NCBI GenBank assembly: GCA_963977525.1
Contig: CAXBPC010000012.1
Coordinates: 1 to 64,000 of the forward strand
Direction of reading: 5' to 3'
From: Ancylomarina sp963977525
GTDB lineage: Bacteria; Bacteroidota; Bacteroidia; Bacteroidales; Marinifilaceae
DNA length: 64,000 nt
Positions 56,248-64,000 of this stretch are shown piece by piece (position 1 is the stretch's first letter; each line of letters starts with the position of its first letter). A program made the position numbers and the translations under genes. The notes beneath the pieces were generated by a model. That model was not told the origin of the DNA and searched no databases. It was given only the letters and a program-made list of their open reading frames with translations.

Positions 56248-58335
56248 ATGTTGTTTACTAAAATGATCAAACTAATAAAAGCACGTTTATTGAAGCTTCT
56301 AAATGCGAGGATTTTATCTCCATGGTGGATTTTTCTGATTGATATCATTCTGACGTCAATTGCATTTATAATTGCTTATGTGGTTCGATTAAACTTCAAG
56401 CTGCCTTCAATAAGTGTCATGGAATTCCTTATTGCAGGAGGAATCTGTGTTGGAGTATATGCTGCTAGTTTCTTATTCTATAGTTCATATAAAGGAGTAA
56501 TTCGTCATACCGAACTTAGAGAGTTGATACGATTGATTTATACAAACTTTACAGCGGTTGTTACCCTTTTTAGTCTTGATTTTCTGAATCAAACTTTAGA
56601 TGGGGGAGTAATACATATACCATACCTTGTCTTGGTTCTTCAATTTGTATTCACTTTATTCTTCCTTACAGGATTTAGATTACTGGTAAGGGAAGTGTTT
56701 TCGTATTTATCAAAGGTTGAAAAGACTAAAAAAACTCTGATATATGGGGCTGGTGACTTAGGTCTTTTAGCTTTGGAAATATTAAATAAAGAGCGTAAAG
56801 AGAATTATCAGGTAGTTGGTTTTGTCGATGATGATAAGAAAAAGTGGGCAACAAACTTAAGAGATATTCAAGTAAGTGGATTTCCAAAGGCTCTGTCTAC
56901 GGGGATGAAAAAAGGTGTTAGCATGGTGGTTCTTGCCATATCTAAAATGCGAAAGGAAAAAATTAGTGAAATCACTGAAATTTGTCTGGAAAATAATTGG
57001 GAAGTAAAAGTGTTACCTGCTTTTGATGATTGGATTGATGGAAAAATGCCTGCTAAAAGTGTTAGAGATGTTAAGATCGAAGACTTATTAGGTAGGGATG
57101 AAATAAGATTGAATTTACAACGAATTCATCAAAGTTTAGTTGGTAAAATAATTTTAGTGTCTGGAGCTGCTGGATCAATTGGTTCAGAGATTGTTCGTCA
57201 ATTGCTAAAATTTCCAATAGGTAAATTGGTGCTTCTTGATCAAGCGGAGTCAGCTTTGTATGATTTACAGCAAGAAATTATTTCGAAATATAAAAAAGCT
57301 TCATTTGAACTAGTTATTGGTGATGTTTCGAACTCTGCAAGAATGCGAAAGGTGTTTGAACATTTTAACCCTGAAATAGTTTTTAATGCTGCTGCATACA
57401 AGCATGTTCCTTTAATGGAAGATAATCCGTATGAAGCTTTAAGAGTAAATGTTGGAGGTACAAGAATTTTAGCAGATTTATCTGTTGAATTTGGAGTTGA
57501 GAAATTTGTCATGATTTCGACAGATAAGGCCGTAAATCCAACTAATGTGATGGGTGCGTCCAAACGTATTTGTGAAATATATATTCAGTCATTGGCTCAA
57601 AGAGTAGATATAAATACTTCTTTTATAACGACTCGATTTGGAAATGTATTAGGCTCGAACGGTTCGGTTGTACCTCTGTTTAAAAAACAGATAGAAAAGG
57701 GCGGACCTGTAAAAGTGACTCATCCCGATATAACTCGATACTTTATGACCATTCCAGAGGCTTGCCAATTGGTTTTAGAAGCTGGTTGTATGGGGCAAGG
57801 TGGTGAGATTTTTGTTTTTGATATGGGAAAACCAGTTAAGATTCTTGATCTAGCGAAAAAGATGATCCAATTAGCAGGATTGAAATTGAATGTTGATATC
57901 CATATTATTTTTACTGGTCTGAGGCCTGGAGAAAAACTATATGAAGAACTGTTGGCAAGAAATGAGAATACTCTTCCGACTCATAATGAAAAAATTATGA
58001 TTGGACAGGTTCGTTCTCATAATTTCGATGAGGTGAATACAGCTATTACAGAAATTATAAATTATCTGAACATAGAAAATAACGAAATGCTTGTAGCTAG
58101 AATGAAGAGTTTGGTCCCTGAATTTATATCGAAAAATTCAACATACGAACTATTGGATAATCATACTAAAAAAACAAATGATGAGTTATTGATGTTTCAA
58201 ACTAAAAAAACAAGAGTCAGCTCTACAAATAAAATAGATAATCTTAAAATGAGTATAAAAGATAGGGATGAGAAATCAAAATTAGTAAAGGTTGAATTAC
58301 CCAAAAATACAGTGAAAACATTTAACTCTCTTTAG
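56248..58335 (+). CDS. Membrane-bound UDP-HexNAc dehydratase/epimerase (WbpM/FlaA1-like)
   Basis: A 695-residue enzyme of the extended SDR type. I start at ATG 56248; a GTG at 56161 would add 29 residues, and ATG 56263 is possible. Four N-terminal membrane helices (about residues 30-160), a Rossmann CoA-binding-like domain (about 170-300; YGAGDLGLLALEIL) and the SDR domain (about 315-600; SGAAGSIGSEIVRQLLKFP, NAAAYKHVPLMEDNP, MISTDKAVNPTNVMGASKR). Converts UDP-GlcNAc to a 4-keto-6-deoxy sugar or an epimer. It ends the glycan block. Confidence 0.92.
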   Translation: MLFTKMIKLIKARLLKLLNARILSPWWIFLIDIILTSIAFIIAYVVRLNFKLPSISVMEFLIAGGICVGVYAASFLFYSSYKGVIRHTELRELIRLIYTNFTAVVTLFSLDFLNQTLDGGVIHIPYLVLVLQFVFTLFFLTGFRLLVREVFSYLSKVEKTKKTLIYGAGDLGLLALEILNKERKENYQVVGFVDDDKKKWATNLRDIQVSGFPKALSTGMKKGVSMVVLAISKMRKEKISEITEICLENNWEVKVLPAFDDWIDGKMPAKSVRDVKIEDLLGRDEIRLNLQRIHQSLVGKIILVSGAAGSIGSEIVRQLLKFPIGKLVLLDQAESALYDLQQEIISKYKKASFELVIGDVSNSARMRKVFEHFNPEIVFNAAAYKHVPLMEDNPYEALRVNVGGTRILADLSVEFGVEKFVMISTDKAVNPTNVMGASKRICEIYIQSLAQRVDINTSFITTRFGNVLGSNGSVVPLFKKQIEKGGPVKVTHPDITRYFMTIPEACQLVLEAGCMGQGGEIFVFDMGKPVKILDLAKKMIQLAGLKLNVDIHIIFTGLRPGEKLYEELLARNENTLPTHNEKIMIGQVRSHNFDEVNTAITEIINYLNIENNEMLVARMKSLVPEFISKNSTYELLDNHTKKTNDELLMFQTKKTRVSSTNKIDNLKMSIKDRDEKSKLVKVELPKNTVKTFNSL

Positions 58336-58636
58336 TATTGTTAATGATCGGTAAATGAAAAGAAATTTGATCAGAATGACCAAGGTAAGTAGGTGTAGGT
58401 TAGTATTCTAGTGTTGTGGGAAAAGAGTGTGTTCTAGGCATATATGAAGTGTTTAAGGAGGTGGAGCATTTTATTTATTAAATAATTTTTATTGTTTTTG
58501 AAACCATTAGAATTTTTCCTCGTATAAACCCTTATGTATATATAAACAATATTTAGTCAGAATCTTTATAATTGACACACTCTCTAATTCAAAATTACTT
58601 GTAACTAACCGTTTCATTGTTTAAAGAAAATTGAAA
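58336..58636. other. Spacer before the secreted-protein genes
   Basis: 300 bp of AT-rich DNA between the WbpM-like gene and the beta-helix gene. No terminator with a T-run and no clear promoter pair is visible. It may contain the end of the main operon. Confidence 0.35.
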
Positions 58637-60223
58637 ATGAAGTCCATTATTATTATTATTTCAAATAGATTGTCTGGAGTATTCCAAACGATCATTAAAT
58701 TACATTTCTTTTTGATATTTTTATTTTTCACATGCCATTCTTTTGCAACTGCTTTCCATGTTACGGTGGATGGTAGTGCAAATGGAGATGGAAGTGAATT
58801 TAGTCCATGGGACCTTAGAACTGCTCTTTCTCATCCTCCAAGTGTTACGCCAGGAGATACTATATGGTTACATGGGGGCACATACAAAGGGCATTTTTTT
58901 AGTGATTTAACAGGTTCTGAAGAATCAAATATAATAGTGCGTCAATTTCCTGGGGAAAGAGCTACGATTGATGGAGTAGGTCAGACGGGTTCTGGTATTT
59001 TGTCTATAAAAGGATCATATACAAGCTATTGGGGGTTTGTGATTACAGATTCTAATACTCAGCGTCTTTCACAGATACCTGGAAGTTTTCCATCAGATAT
59101 TCCCAATGCTACAGGAGTAAATATTACAGGGCATCATATAAAACTTATCAATGTCATTGTACATGATGCGCCGGGTAATGGAATAGCAGCATGGATTCAA
59201 TCTATAGATACTGAAATTTATGGATGCATAGTTTATCACAATGGATGGATGGGGCCCGATAGAGGTCATGGTCATGCATTTTATTCTCAAAATTTAAATG
59301 GGACTAAGGTGGTTATGGATAATCTCATGTTTAATAATTTTAGTATGGGAATTCATGTTTATACCGAGAATGGTTCAATTCAAGGTTTTCATATTGAAGG
59401 AAATTCAAGTTTTAACAATGGAATTATATCGGGAGATACTAGGTTAACTGCTAATGCACTTATTGGTGGCAGTCAACCCGCCGATCGAATAGTGTATAGA
59501 AATAATTATACTTTTCATAATTCATTGATAATTGCCGATAACGTTCGCTTTGGTTATGATGTTGCTAATGGAGATATTATTGTTAAGGATAATTATATGA
59601 TGGGTGGTTTCCCCGTCCTAAGAATAAACAATTGGAATTCTGTTGAATTAACTGGAAATACAATTCTTGGATTTGGTAAATTAGTATATATGGAAGTACC
59701 TTCTGGGGTTCAGACTTCGTCTTATGATTGGGATAATAATGCCTATTATGCAGGAACCCATGATCAGCCTTATAATCATATTTCCCTTACTTTTGATCAG
59801 TGGAAACAAACCTACTCAATTGATGCAAATAGTCTATATACGACGGAAGCTCCGACTGGAACTAAAGTTTTTACTCGACCTAATAAGTATGAATCAGGAC
59901 GTTCTTATATAACTGTTTATAATTGGGATTTAAGAGGCTCTGTTGATGTAGATTTATCAGATGTTATTGAGGAGGGAGCGAATTATGAGATTTTTGATAT
60001 AGAATATTTAGATCAGGCACCGTTATTGGCTGGAAAATATGAAGGAGGTAGTATTAGTATCCCTATGAATTTAACACAAAAGTCTCAACCAATTGGAAAT
60101 GTTCCAACAGCCTCTAAACATTCTGGCTTGGAATTTGGCGTATACTTATTAAAGAGTATTCCAATTTATCAAGAGAATAATAACTATTTAACTGACACTA
60201 AAAAATCTTTTATAAAAAAATAA
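58637..60223 (+). CDS. Secreted right-handed parallel beta-helix protein
   Basis: A 528-residue exported protein from ATG 58637. A hydrophobic signal lies at about residues 20-45 (HFFLIFLFFTCHSFATA). The middle (about 45-400) has parallel beta-helix repeats: GDTIWLHGGTYKGHF, NITGHHIKLINVIVHDAPGNG, GCIVYHNGWMG. The C-terminal 70 residues form a beta module ending in EFGVYLL. The fold suits a polysaccharide lyase or hydrolase (PL6-like) acting on the exported glycan; no catalytic residues can be assigned. Its C-terminal module recurs in the next gene. Confidence 0.75.
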   Translation: MKSIIIIISNRLSGVFQTIIKLHFFLIFLFFTCHSFATAFHVTVDGSANGDGSEFSPWDLRTALSHPPSVTPGDTIWLHGGTYKGHFFSDLTGSEESNIIVRQFPGERATIDGVGQTGSGILSIKGSYTSYWGFVITDSNTQRLSQIPGSFPSDIPNATGVNITGHHIKLINVIVHDAPGNGIAAWIQSIDTEIYGCIVYHNGWMGPDRGHGHAFYSQNLNGTKVVMDNLMFNNFSMGIHVYTENGSIQGFHIEGNSSFNNGIISGDTRLTANALIGGSQPADRIVYRNNYTFHNSLIIADNVRFGYDVANGDIIVKDNYMMGGFPVLRINNWNSVELTGNTILGFGKLVYMEVPSGVQTSSYDWDNNAYYAGTHDQPYNHISLTFDQWKQTYSIDANSLYTTEAPTGTKVFTRPNKYESGRSYITVYNWDLRGSVDVDLSDVIEEGANYEIFDIEYLDQAPLLAGKYEGGSISIPMNLTQKSQPIGNVPTASKHSGLEFGVYLLKSIPIYQENNNYLTDTKKSFIKK

Positions 60224-60330
60224 ATGTTGAAAGACAGAGCCTCGAATCCGATTATCTAGAGTATTAATAATGTTGAAATACTTATAAAAATTGCATAATG
60301 TATTTACGACTAACACTTCACTTATTAATC

Positions 60331-60654
60331 ATGAAAAAATTACTCCCCATATTATTTTTAAGTTGTTTGATGTTCTGTTGTACTGAAAAAAATGGCAACG
60401 GCAATGGAAATGGAGAATTTCCAATTCTCCCTGAAGTACGAAACCCTGAAATATTTGATGTAGAAAATTTATTTTCAAGACCTTTAGTTGTTGTTGATGA
60501 TATAGATTCTACTGTCATTATTCCAATGGATTTAGTATCAACCTCACCTCCAGTAAAGAGTGTTCCTAGTATTCCAGAACATACCAGTATGGAATTTGGT
60601 GTGTATATACAACAGGAAGGAGTAGTTAAAAGTGGCTCTACGAATAAAGAATAA
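60331..60654 (+). CDS. Small lipoprotein repeating the C-terminal module of the beta-helix protein
   Basis: A 107-residue lipoprotein from ATG 60331. The lipobox is MFCC (cysteine about residue 16), then a GNGNGNG linker. Residues about 34-95 align with the C-terminus of the beta-helix protein: EIFDVENLFSRPLVV matches EIFDIEYLDQAPLLA, IPMDL matches IPMNL, and EFGVYIQ matches EFGVYLL. It is the detached module with its own membrane anchor. Whether it binds the same glycan or partner is unknown. Confidence 0.75.
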   Translation: MKKLLPILFLSCLMFCCTEKNGNGNGNGEFPILPEVRNPEIFDVENLFSRPLVVVDDIDSTVIIPMDLVSTSPPVKSVPSIPEHTSMEFGVYIQQEGVVKSGSTNKE

Positions 60655-61068
60655 TAATCTTTGTAATTAAATCCATTCTATCAAGTTATTTCTCCGTTGC
60701 TATTCCTTTAAACAAAGCATCTGATATAATTCAAGTTTAGACGTCTAATTAAATGCGTCCTGATATTGGTTTGTAGTTCAATTGGTAATAATTCAGGTAA
60801 TGCAACTGTTTGTGAGACAGTTGGATGTTGTTTGTTATTCCACTTTATCTATTCGTGTAAGATTATCTTAATAATATCAAAAATCTATTTTGCATTAGTT
60901 CATTCTGTAACTAATGTAAAATCTCTTATTTAAACACCCTGTTTAGATAATAACTGGTTGTTCGTGAGCTTGTTTTCCGTATGATTTGTCAAATAGTTTT
61001 TGATATGCTTTTTCCCTTTGATTAAATTAATACAATTAAAATATAGTAATCCTTTAAAATTTGTTGTT
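60655..61068. other. Gene-free spacer with a tRNA-like relic
   Basis: 414 bp without a protein gene. It contains the tRNA-His-like relic at 60772-60845 (separate entry). The remainder is AT-rich with no other recognisable structure. Confidence 0.4.
60772..60845 (+). pseudogene. Degenerate tRNA-His relic
   Basis: TGTAGTTCAATTGGTA (60772-60787) is a D-arm sequence. A perfect 7-bp stem CAACTGT/ACAGTTG (60803-60809 and 60817-60823) encloses the 7-base loop TTGTGAG, a canonical tRNA-His anticodon loop (U33, anticodon GTG, A37). The D-arm is extended by an internal duplication of TTGGTAAT/CAGGTAAT. No matching T-arm or acceptor stem is seen. It cannot be a working tRNA. Confidence 0.5.
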
Positions 61069-61827
61069 ATGAGAAAAATAAAGTTTATACTCATTGCTTT
61101 GATATTCTTATCTGGAGTAATCATCTCATGTGAAAAAAGTGATTCTAAAAGTAAAGAAGAACCTGGGAATATCCCTGGTATGGGAGATGCTGGTGGAGAA
61201 ATAGAAGTTGTAGAACCTTTTGTATTGCCTGAAGGAATTTCATTAGTTGGCGAAGTTAGAGGTGCGGGAGATTCTTCTGTATCTTTAATGGGAGATGAAA
61301 TAATTAGGAACGAATCGAACCTAAAGTATTATGAAGGGGCTTATGGATCTGGGGGACAGTGGGTATTATTGAATCTAGTTTTTGAAAATTCAACATCTAT
61401 TGATCAGGAAGTTGTTATTCCAGCTGGTTGTATATTTGAGTACAGTCACGATGATGATGAAACTGATGATAATAATTATCAAAATGGAATTTGTTTGCAA
61501 GAAATTCGTTTAACTGTTTTTGGAAGTACACGACTGAATGTTGTTCTCTTTTTATATTGTATAAATAAAGGTAAAGAGGGTAGTAGCAGCTTAGTATCAT
61601 ATATTATTAGAGGCGCATCAACATCTGAATTGATTTCTTTTATGGTAGATGCACTAAAGTATAAAAGGATTGATATTAGTGATTTTACTGAAGAAGAAAT
61701 GGATGAATATAATAGTATAACTGAGAGAATTCAAGAGATTATTTGGGCTATTACTAACGGATCTGGTCTAACTCAGGAGGACAAAGACTTTATTGATGCG
61801 CTTAGTGATAGGGTTGGAGATAGTTAA
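61069..61827 (+). CDS. Lipoprotein of unknown family
   Basis: A 252-residue lipoprotein from ATG 61069: signal MRKIKFILIALIFLSGVIISC with the lipobox cysteine at about residue 21, then a polar linker. A possible globular domain (about residues 55-195) includes QWVLLNLVFENSTSIDQEVV and CLQEIRLTVFGSTRLNVVLF. The C-terminus is acidic and helical. No family is recognised. It follows the tRNA-His-like relic and may belong to accessory DNA. Confidence 0.7.
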   Translation: MRKIKFILIALIFLSGVIISCEKSDSKSKEEPGNIPGMGDAGGEIEVVEPFVLPEGISLVGEVRGAGDSSVSLMGDEIIRNESNLKYYEGAYGSGGQWVLLNLVFENSTSIDQEVVIPAGCIFEYSHDDDETDDNNYQNGICLQEIRLTVFGSTRLNVVLFLYCINKGKEGSSSLVSYIIRGASTSELISFMVDALKYKRIDISDFTEEEMDEYNSITERIQEIIWAITNGSGLTQEDKDFIDALSDRVGDS

Positions 61828-62094
61828 ATCAGTAATAGACATGATGATTGTGATATAAGCTTAATTTTAAAATGATAGCCATCTTAAAATATAACTCAAT
61901 ATACATAATCATTGTAGCATGCAATGGGAAAAAGTTCCTCGTTTGAAAATAGGGACTTCTGATTTAATTTTACCTAGATGTAAAACTATCTTAGATAGGT
62001 TTATATCAAATTAGAATTGGTGTTTAAATTTCTTTAAGCTGCTTCGCTATGCGTTGCAGCTTTTGTTTTGTTAGGTGACAAAGGGTGAATTTTG

Positions 62095-62112
62095 TTACAC
62101 CTATATTACACC
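62095..62112. repeat. Paired TTACACC direct repeat
   Basis: TTACACC occurs at 62095-62101 and 62106-62112, an 11-bp period. Together with the GTTCACC pair (62246-62264) on the other side of a tRNA-like end it resembles recombinase arm-type sites. The role is inferred. Confidence 0.35.
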
Positions 62113-62131
62113 TGAGGAGAAATGAAATGAA

Positions 62132-62157
62132 AAAGCAGCATTGAAAAATGCTGCTTT
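62132..62157 (-). terminator. Minus-strand terminator hairpin
   Basis: AAAGCAGCATT (62132-62142) and AATGCTGCTTT (62147-62157) form an 11-bp perfect stem around GAAA. Read on the minus strand, extra Ts follow. It lies directly 3' of the tRNA-end-like segment on that strand, like a tRNA gene's terminator. Confidence 0.6.
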
Positions 62158-62170
62158 GCTTGTAAATAGA

Positions 62171-62190
62171 GGTGGAGAGGAAGGGATTTC
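62171..62190 (-). pseudogene. tRNA 3'-end-like relic (tRNA-Ser type)
   Basis: On the minus strand this reads GAAATCCCTTCCTCTCCACC, close to a tRNA T-arm and acceptor end (expected GGTTCGAATCCC... and CTCTCC-type acceptor). Only the 3' end is tRNA-like; the rest of the tRNA is missing or unrecognisable. Possible att-site fragment. Confidence 0.35.
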
Positions 62191-62245
62191 ACTATACACT
62201 GCAAAGGCTTAATGCACAGTCATTTGTGAGTGCTTGAGAATTTGT

Positions 62246-62264
62246 GTTCACCTGATAGTTCACC
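62246..62264. repeat. Paired GTTCACC direct repeat
   Basis: GTTCACC occurs at 62246-62252 and 62258-62264, a 12-bp period. See the TTACACC pair at 62095; both sit on either side of the tRNA-like end. Confidence 0.35.
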
Positions 62265-62400
62265 GATGTTTTAGAAAATATAGTGAATTGTGTCGCATAT
62301 CTCAAATATATGAAGAGTGTTAAGGGATATATAAAATGGGAATCCTATTCAGCAATATAATTGAGAGCAAAACTTATTATCTCATGGGCTCATCCGAATC

Positions 62401-62589
62401 ATGGACCAATCACAATTGGAATTAAAAGATCTTTTAGATCTCAAGTTCGAAATCGAGAGAAAAGTGAGCTTATTTGAAGCCATTCAAACGGTGATACAAC
62501 ATCCCTTATATTTTATGTATGACTCGCCTAAGAAATTAGTTGAGGCTATTCACAAGAAAAGAGCTTTAGATGTTTCTCTCCAGTTTTAA
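62401..62589 (+). CDS. Small protein of unknown function
   Basis: A 62-residue protein from ATG 62401. It is helical and charged with no signal peptide. No family is recognised. It is followed after 26 bp by another small gene, with a 5-bp hairpin (ACACC TTCCT GGTGT) between them. Both could be fragments of one older gene or a small co-operon. Confidence 0.45.
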   Translation: MDQSQLELKDLLDLKFEIERKVSLFEAIQTVIQHPLYFMYDSPKKLVEAIHKKRALDVSLQF

Positions 62590-62615
62590 ACACCTTCCTG
62601 GTGTATGCTAACGAC

Positions 62616-62837
62616 ATGGCTAAGGAAATGCTAAATGCCAATCATCAGCTCGTTGAGAGTTTAGCACCACTATATCAAAACAGTCTCTCTAAAAGCCGAA
62701 GAAATAGGAGAGAGAGCTTTTGTAACATTCTGCATCAAATCGTCTACGAACAAGCCTATCTAGCAAACCTAACCAAAGAATGTCATCGCATTACAATGCC
62801 TTATCACTCTGCAATGCAAGAAAGAATATTCTTTTGA
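62616..62837 (+). CDS. Small protein of unknown function
   Basis: A 73-residue helical, basic protein from ATG 62616; a GTG at 62601 would add five residues. No signal peptide or recognised domain. It contains NSLSKSRRNRRESFCN and two histidines near the end. It probably shares a transcript with the upstream small gene. Function unknown. Confidence 0.4.
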   Translation: MAKEMLNANHQLVESLAPLYQNSLSKSRRNRRESFCNILHQIVYEQAYLANLTKECHRITMPYHSAMQERIFF

Positions 62838-63125
62838 ATTCATGCTTTCTACATTCAATCAAGAAATATGATTGTGGTTACCTATGTAATAAATGGTAAA
62901 ATGTGCTGTTTTTTTTAAACATTGAATTTGCTAGATTTGACACTACGAATCTTAATTGAAATTTGATAGCTTTACTTAAAAGTTCGTGTATTTCAGAATA
63001 AGGACATATAAGATAATGTTTAGAAGATAAATATATAAGTCTCAATTATCCGTGTATATTCAGCTTTTATATAGATGTAAAAGAAATAATATCAATGTTC
63101 CTAATTAGTTAATTTATATTATACA
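62838..63125. other. Gene-free spacer before the AraC-type regulator
   Basis: 288 bp, AT-rich; no terminator or complete promoter is obvious. Confidence 0.3.
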
Positions 63126-63692
63126 ATGACTCGTATAATTTGCATTAAAAACATGGTTTGCCCTCGCTGTATTGAAACCGTGAGAGAGATATTCAATAAG
63201 TTGAATATTGAAACGTCCTATATTAAACTAGGTGAAGTAAGCATCTCTGAAAATATAAATGATTCTCAAAAAACTCAATTAGAAGAAGAATTGGCAACCA
63301 GAGGATTTGAATTACTAGAAGACCATAGTTCAAAAACCATTGTTCAAATCAAAGCCATTGTGGTAGAACAAATACATTATAACAAAGAAAGCCTTACCGT
63401 CAATTTTTCTACCTTCTTATCGGAAAAGTTGAATCAAGACTATACTGCGCTGAGTAAACTTTTCTCATCTGTGGAAGGTGTCACCATCGAGAAATATATA
63501 TTGAAACAAAAAATAGAGAAAGTAAAAGAGTTGATTGTGTACAATGAGCTTAACCTTTCTGAAATTGCATTTCAATTGGATTATAGCAGTGTGGCTCACC
63601 TATCATCCCAATTTAAGAAAGAAACAGGTATGACCCCATCCGCATTTAAAAAGCTTGAAAAAAGAGACCGCAACACATTGGATTCTATTTAA
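63126..63692 (+). CDS. HMA-like/AraC-type transcriptional regulator
   Basis: A 188-residue regulator that joins an N-terminal heavy-metal-associated-like domain (about residues 1-70; KNMVCPRCIETVREIF with a CxxC metal site) to a C-terminal AraC helix-turn-helix (about 95-185; LNLSEIAFQLDYSSVAHLSSQFKKETGMTPSAFKK shown in parts). It lies 167 bp before a P-type ATPase gene on the same strand, so it most likely senses copper or a similar metal and controls the pump. The metal is inferred from the neighbour. Confidence 0.88.
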   Translation: MTRIICIKNMVCPRCIETVREIFNKLNIETSYIKLGEVSISENINDSQKTQLEEELATRGFELLEDHSSKTIVQIKAIVVEQIHYNKESLTVNFSTFLSEKLNQDYTALSKLFSSVEGVTIEKYILKQKIEKVKELIVYNELNLSEIAFQLDYSSVAHLSSQFKKETGMTPSAFKKLEKRDRNTLDSI

Positions 63693-63859
63693 AAATTCAA
63701 TAAAACTAGACTCTTACAAGTGCGAAACAGTTTTGTGAATTGCAAAATTGCTTCGGTATTAAATCTTACTGGTAAGCAAAATCTTATAAATGACATCCCG
63801 AATTGTGTAACAAATAACACCTCTTTCATATCCATCTTTGTATTATAAAATATAAAGTC

Positions 63860-64000
63860 ATGAAAGAAGCCATTACATCAGATTATAATTCGAGCATAGT
63901 AAAAGATAGTCATAAAGTTTCAGGAATGACATGTGCCTCCTGTGCAGTTAGTCTTGAATCCTATCTTAAACCTGTTGAAGGAATCAAACAAGTAGCAGTT
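63860..64000 (+). CDS. Copper-translocating P-type ATPase (5' part only)
   Basis: The first 47 codons of a heavy-metal P-type ATPase; the gene runs past the window end. The N-terminal metal-binding domain has the GMTCASCA motif (cysteines about residues 26 and 29) followed by VSLESYLKPVEGIKQVAV. The start ATG at 63860 follows an A/T-rich leader. It is downstream of an HMA/AraC regulator, suggesting a copper-export unit. Confidence 0.85.
   Translation, partial: MKEAITSDYNSSIVKDSHKVSGMTCASCAVSLESYLKPVEGIKQVAV

Larger units (their letters stand above)
61828..62400. other. 573-bp region without a protein gene; relics and repeats
   Basis: Contains hairpin AAGCTGC/GCAGCTT (62036-62062) followed by a T-rich tract, paired TTACACC direct repeats (62095-62112), an 11-bp perfect hairpin with a GAAA loop (62132-62157), a minus-strand tRNA 3'-end-like segment (62171-62190), and paired GTTCACC direct repeats (62246-62264). 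See separate entries. Confidence 0.5.

Noticed and set aside
60772..60845. Functional tRNA-His gene
   Set aside because: No T-arm or acceptor stem can be formed and the D-arm is over-long.

Overview
The window is low-GC DNA from a member of the Bacteroidota. The support is a DUF6377 regulator, a GH97 glucosidase, a UpxY/NusG-like antiterminator leading a capsule/exopolysaccharide locus, promoter elements of the Bacteroidota type (TTTG and TAnnTTTG), A-rich leaders instead of strong Shine-Dalgarno sequences, and a Wzc/Wza export pair. A marine Marinilabiliales-type organism (Marinifilum- or Labilibaculum-like) is my inference, not proven.

Layout. (1) 1-9245: branched-chain amino-acid synthesis, ilvN-ilvC-ilvA, then leuA-leuC-leuD-leuB. 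A 41-bp tandem repeat array (3587-3900) and a convincing ribosome-mediated attenuator lie before leuA: a Leu/Ile-rich leader peptide (4183-4266), an antiterminator pairing and a terminator with nine Ts. (2) 9732-24679: single genes and small units: a DUF6377 membrane regulator, a lone HEPN-domain protein resembling the C-terminus of ApeA defence proteins, a GH97 alpha-glucosidase, a flavodiiron protein with a Crp/Fnr regulator upstream, an M64 peptidase, PlsC, an FKBP lipoprotein, a sugar MFS transporter followed by a CBM9-like protein, an orphan Xre/MbcA/ParS-type antitoxin domain, and a PAS-LuxR regulator. (3) 25060-58335: a roughly 33-kb polysaccharide locus, all on the plus strand. It starts with UpxY behind a structured leader, then DUF6266 and a degenerate GxxExxY protein, then an unusual cassette (acyl carrier protein, AsnB-type amidotransferase, NadE-like amide synthetase, acyl-AMP ligase). 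Next come Wza, Wzc, a nucleotide-sugar dehydrogenase, RfbA, two flippases in tandem, an aminotransferase/WbqC/GNAT sugar-modification set, eight glycosyltransferase-like genes, a Wzy-type polymerase, a CapK-like ligase, the WecA-like initiating transferase and a WbpM-like dehydratase. (4) 58637-61827: secreted proteins: a parallel beta-helix protein, a small lipoprotein repeating its C-terminal module, and a lipoprotein of unknown family. (5) 60770-62400: a scarred region with two tRNA-like relics and recombination-site-like direct repeats. (6) 62401-64000: two small unknown genes, a metal-binding-domain/AraC regulator, and the start of a copper P-type ATPase that runs out of the window.

How the genes work together. 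The first block makes Ile, Val and Leu, with leucine supply sensed by the leader peptide. The large locus makes lipid-linked repeat units (WecA- and WbpM-like proteins, glycosyltransferases), flips and polymerises them (Wzx, Wzy), and exports the chain (Wzc, Wza). The ACP/AsnB/NadE/ligase cassette probably adds an amide- or acyl-type decoration. The best leads for new biology are that cassette, the leu attenuator, a flippase remnant that appears to have supplied the 5' end of the aminotransferase gene, the shared C-terminal module in the secreted pair, and the HEPN protein.
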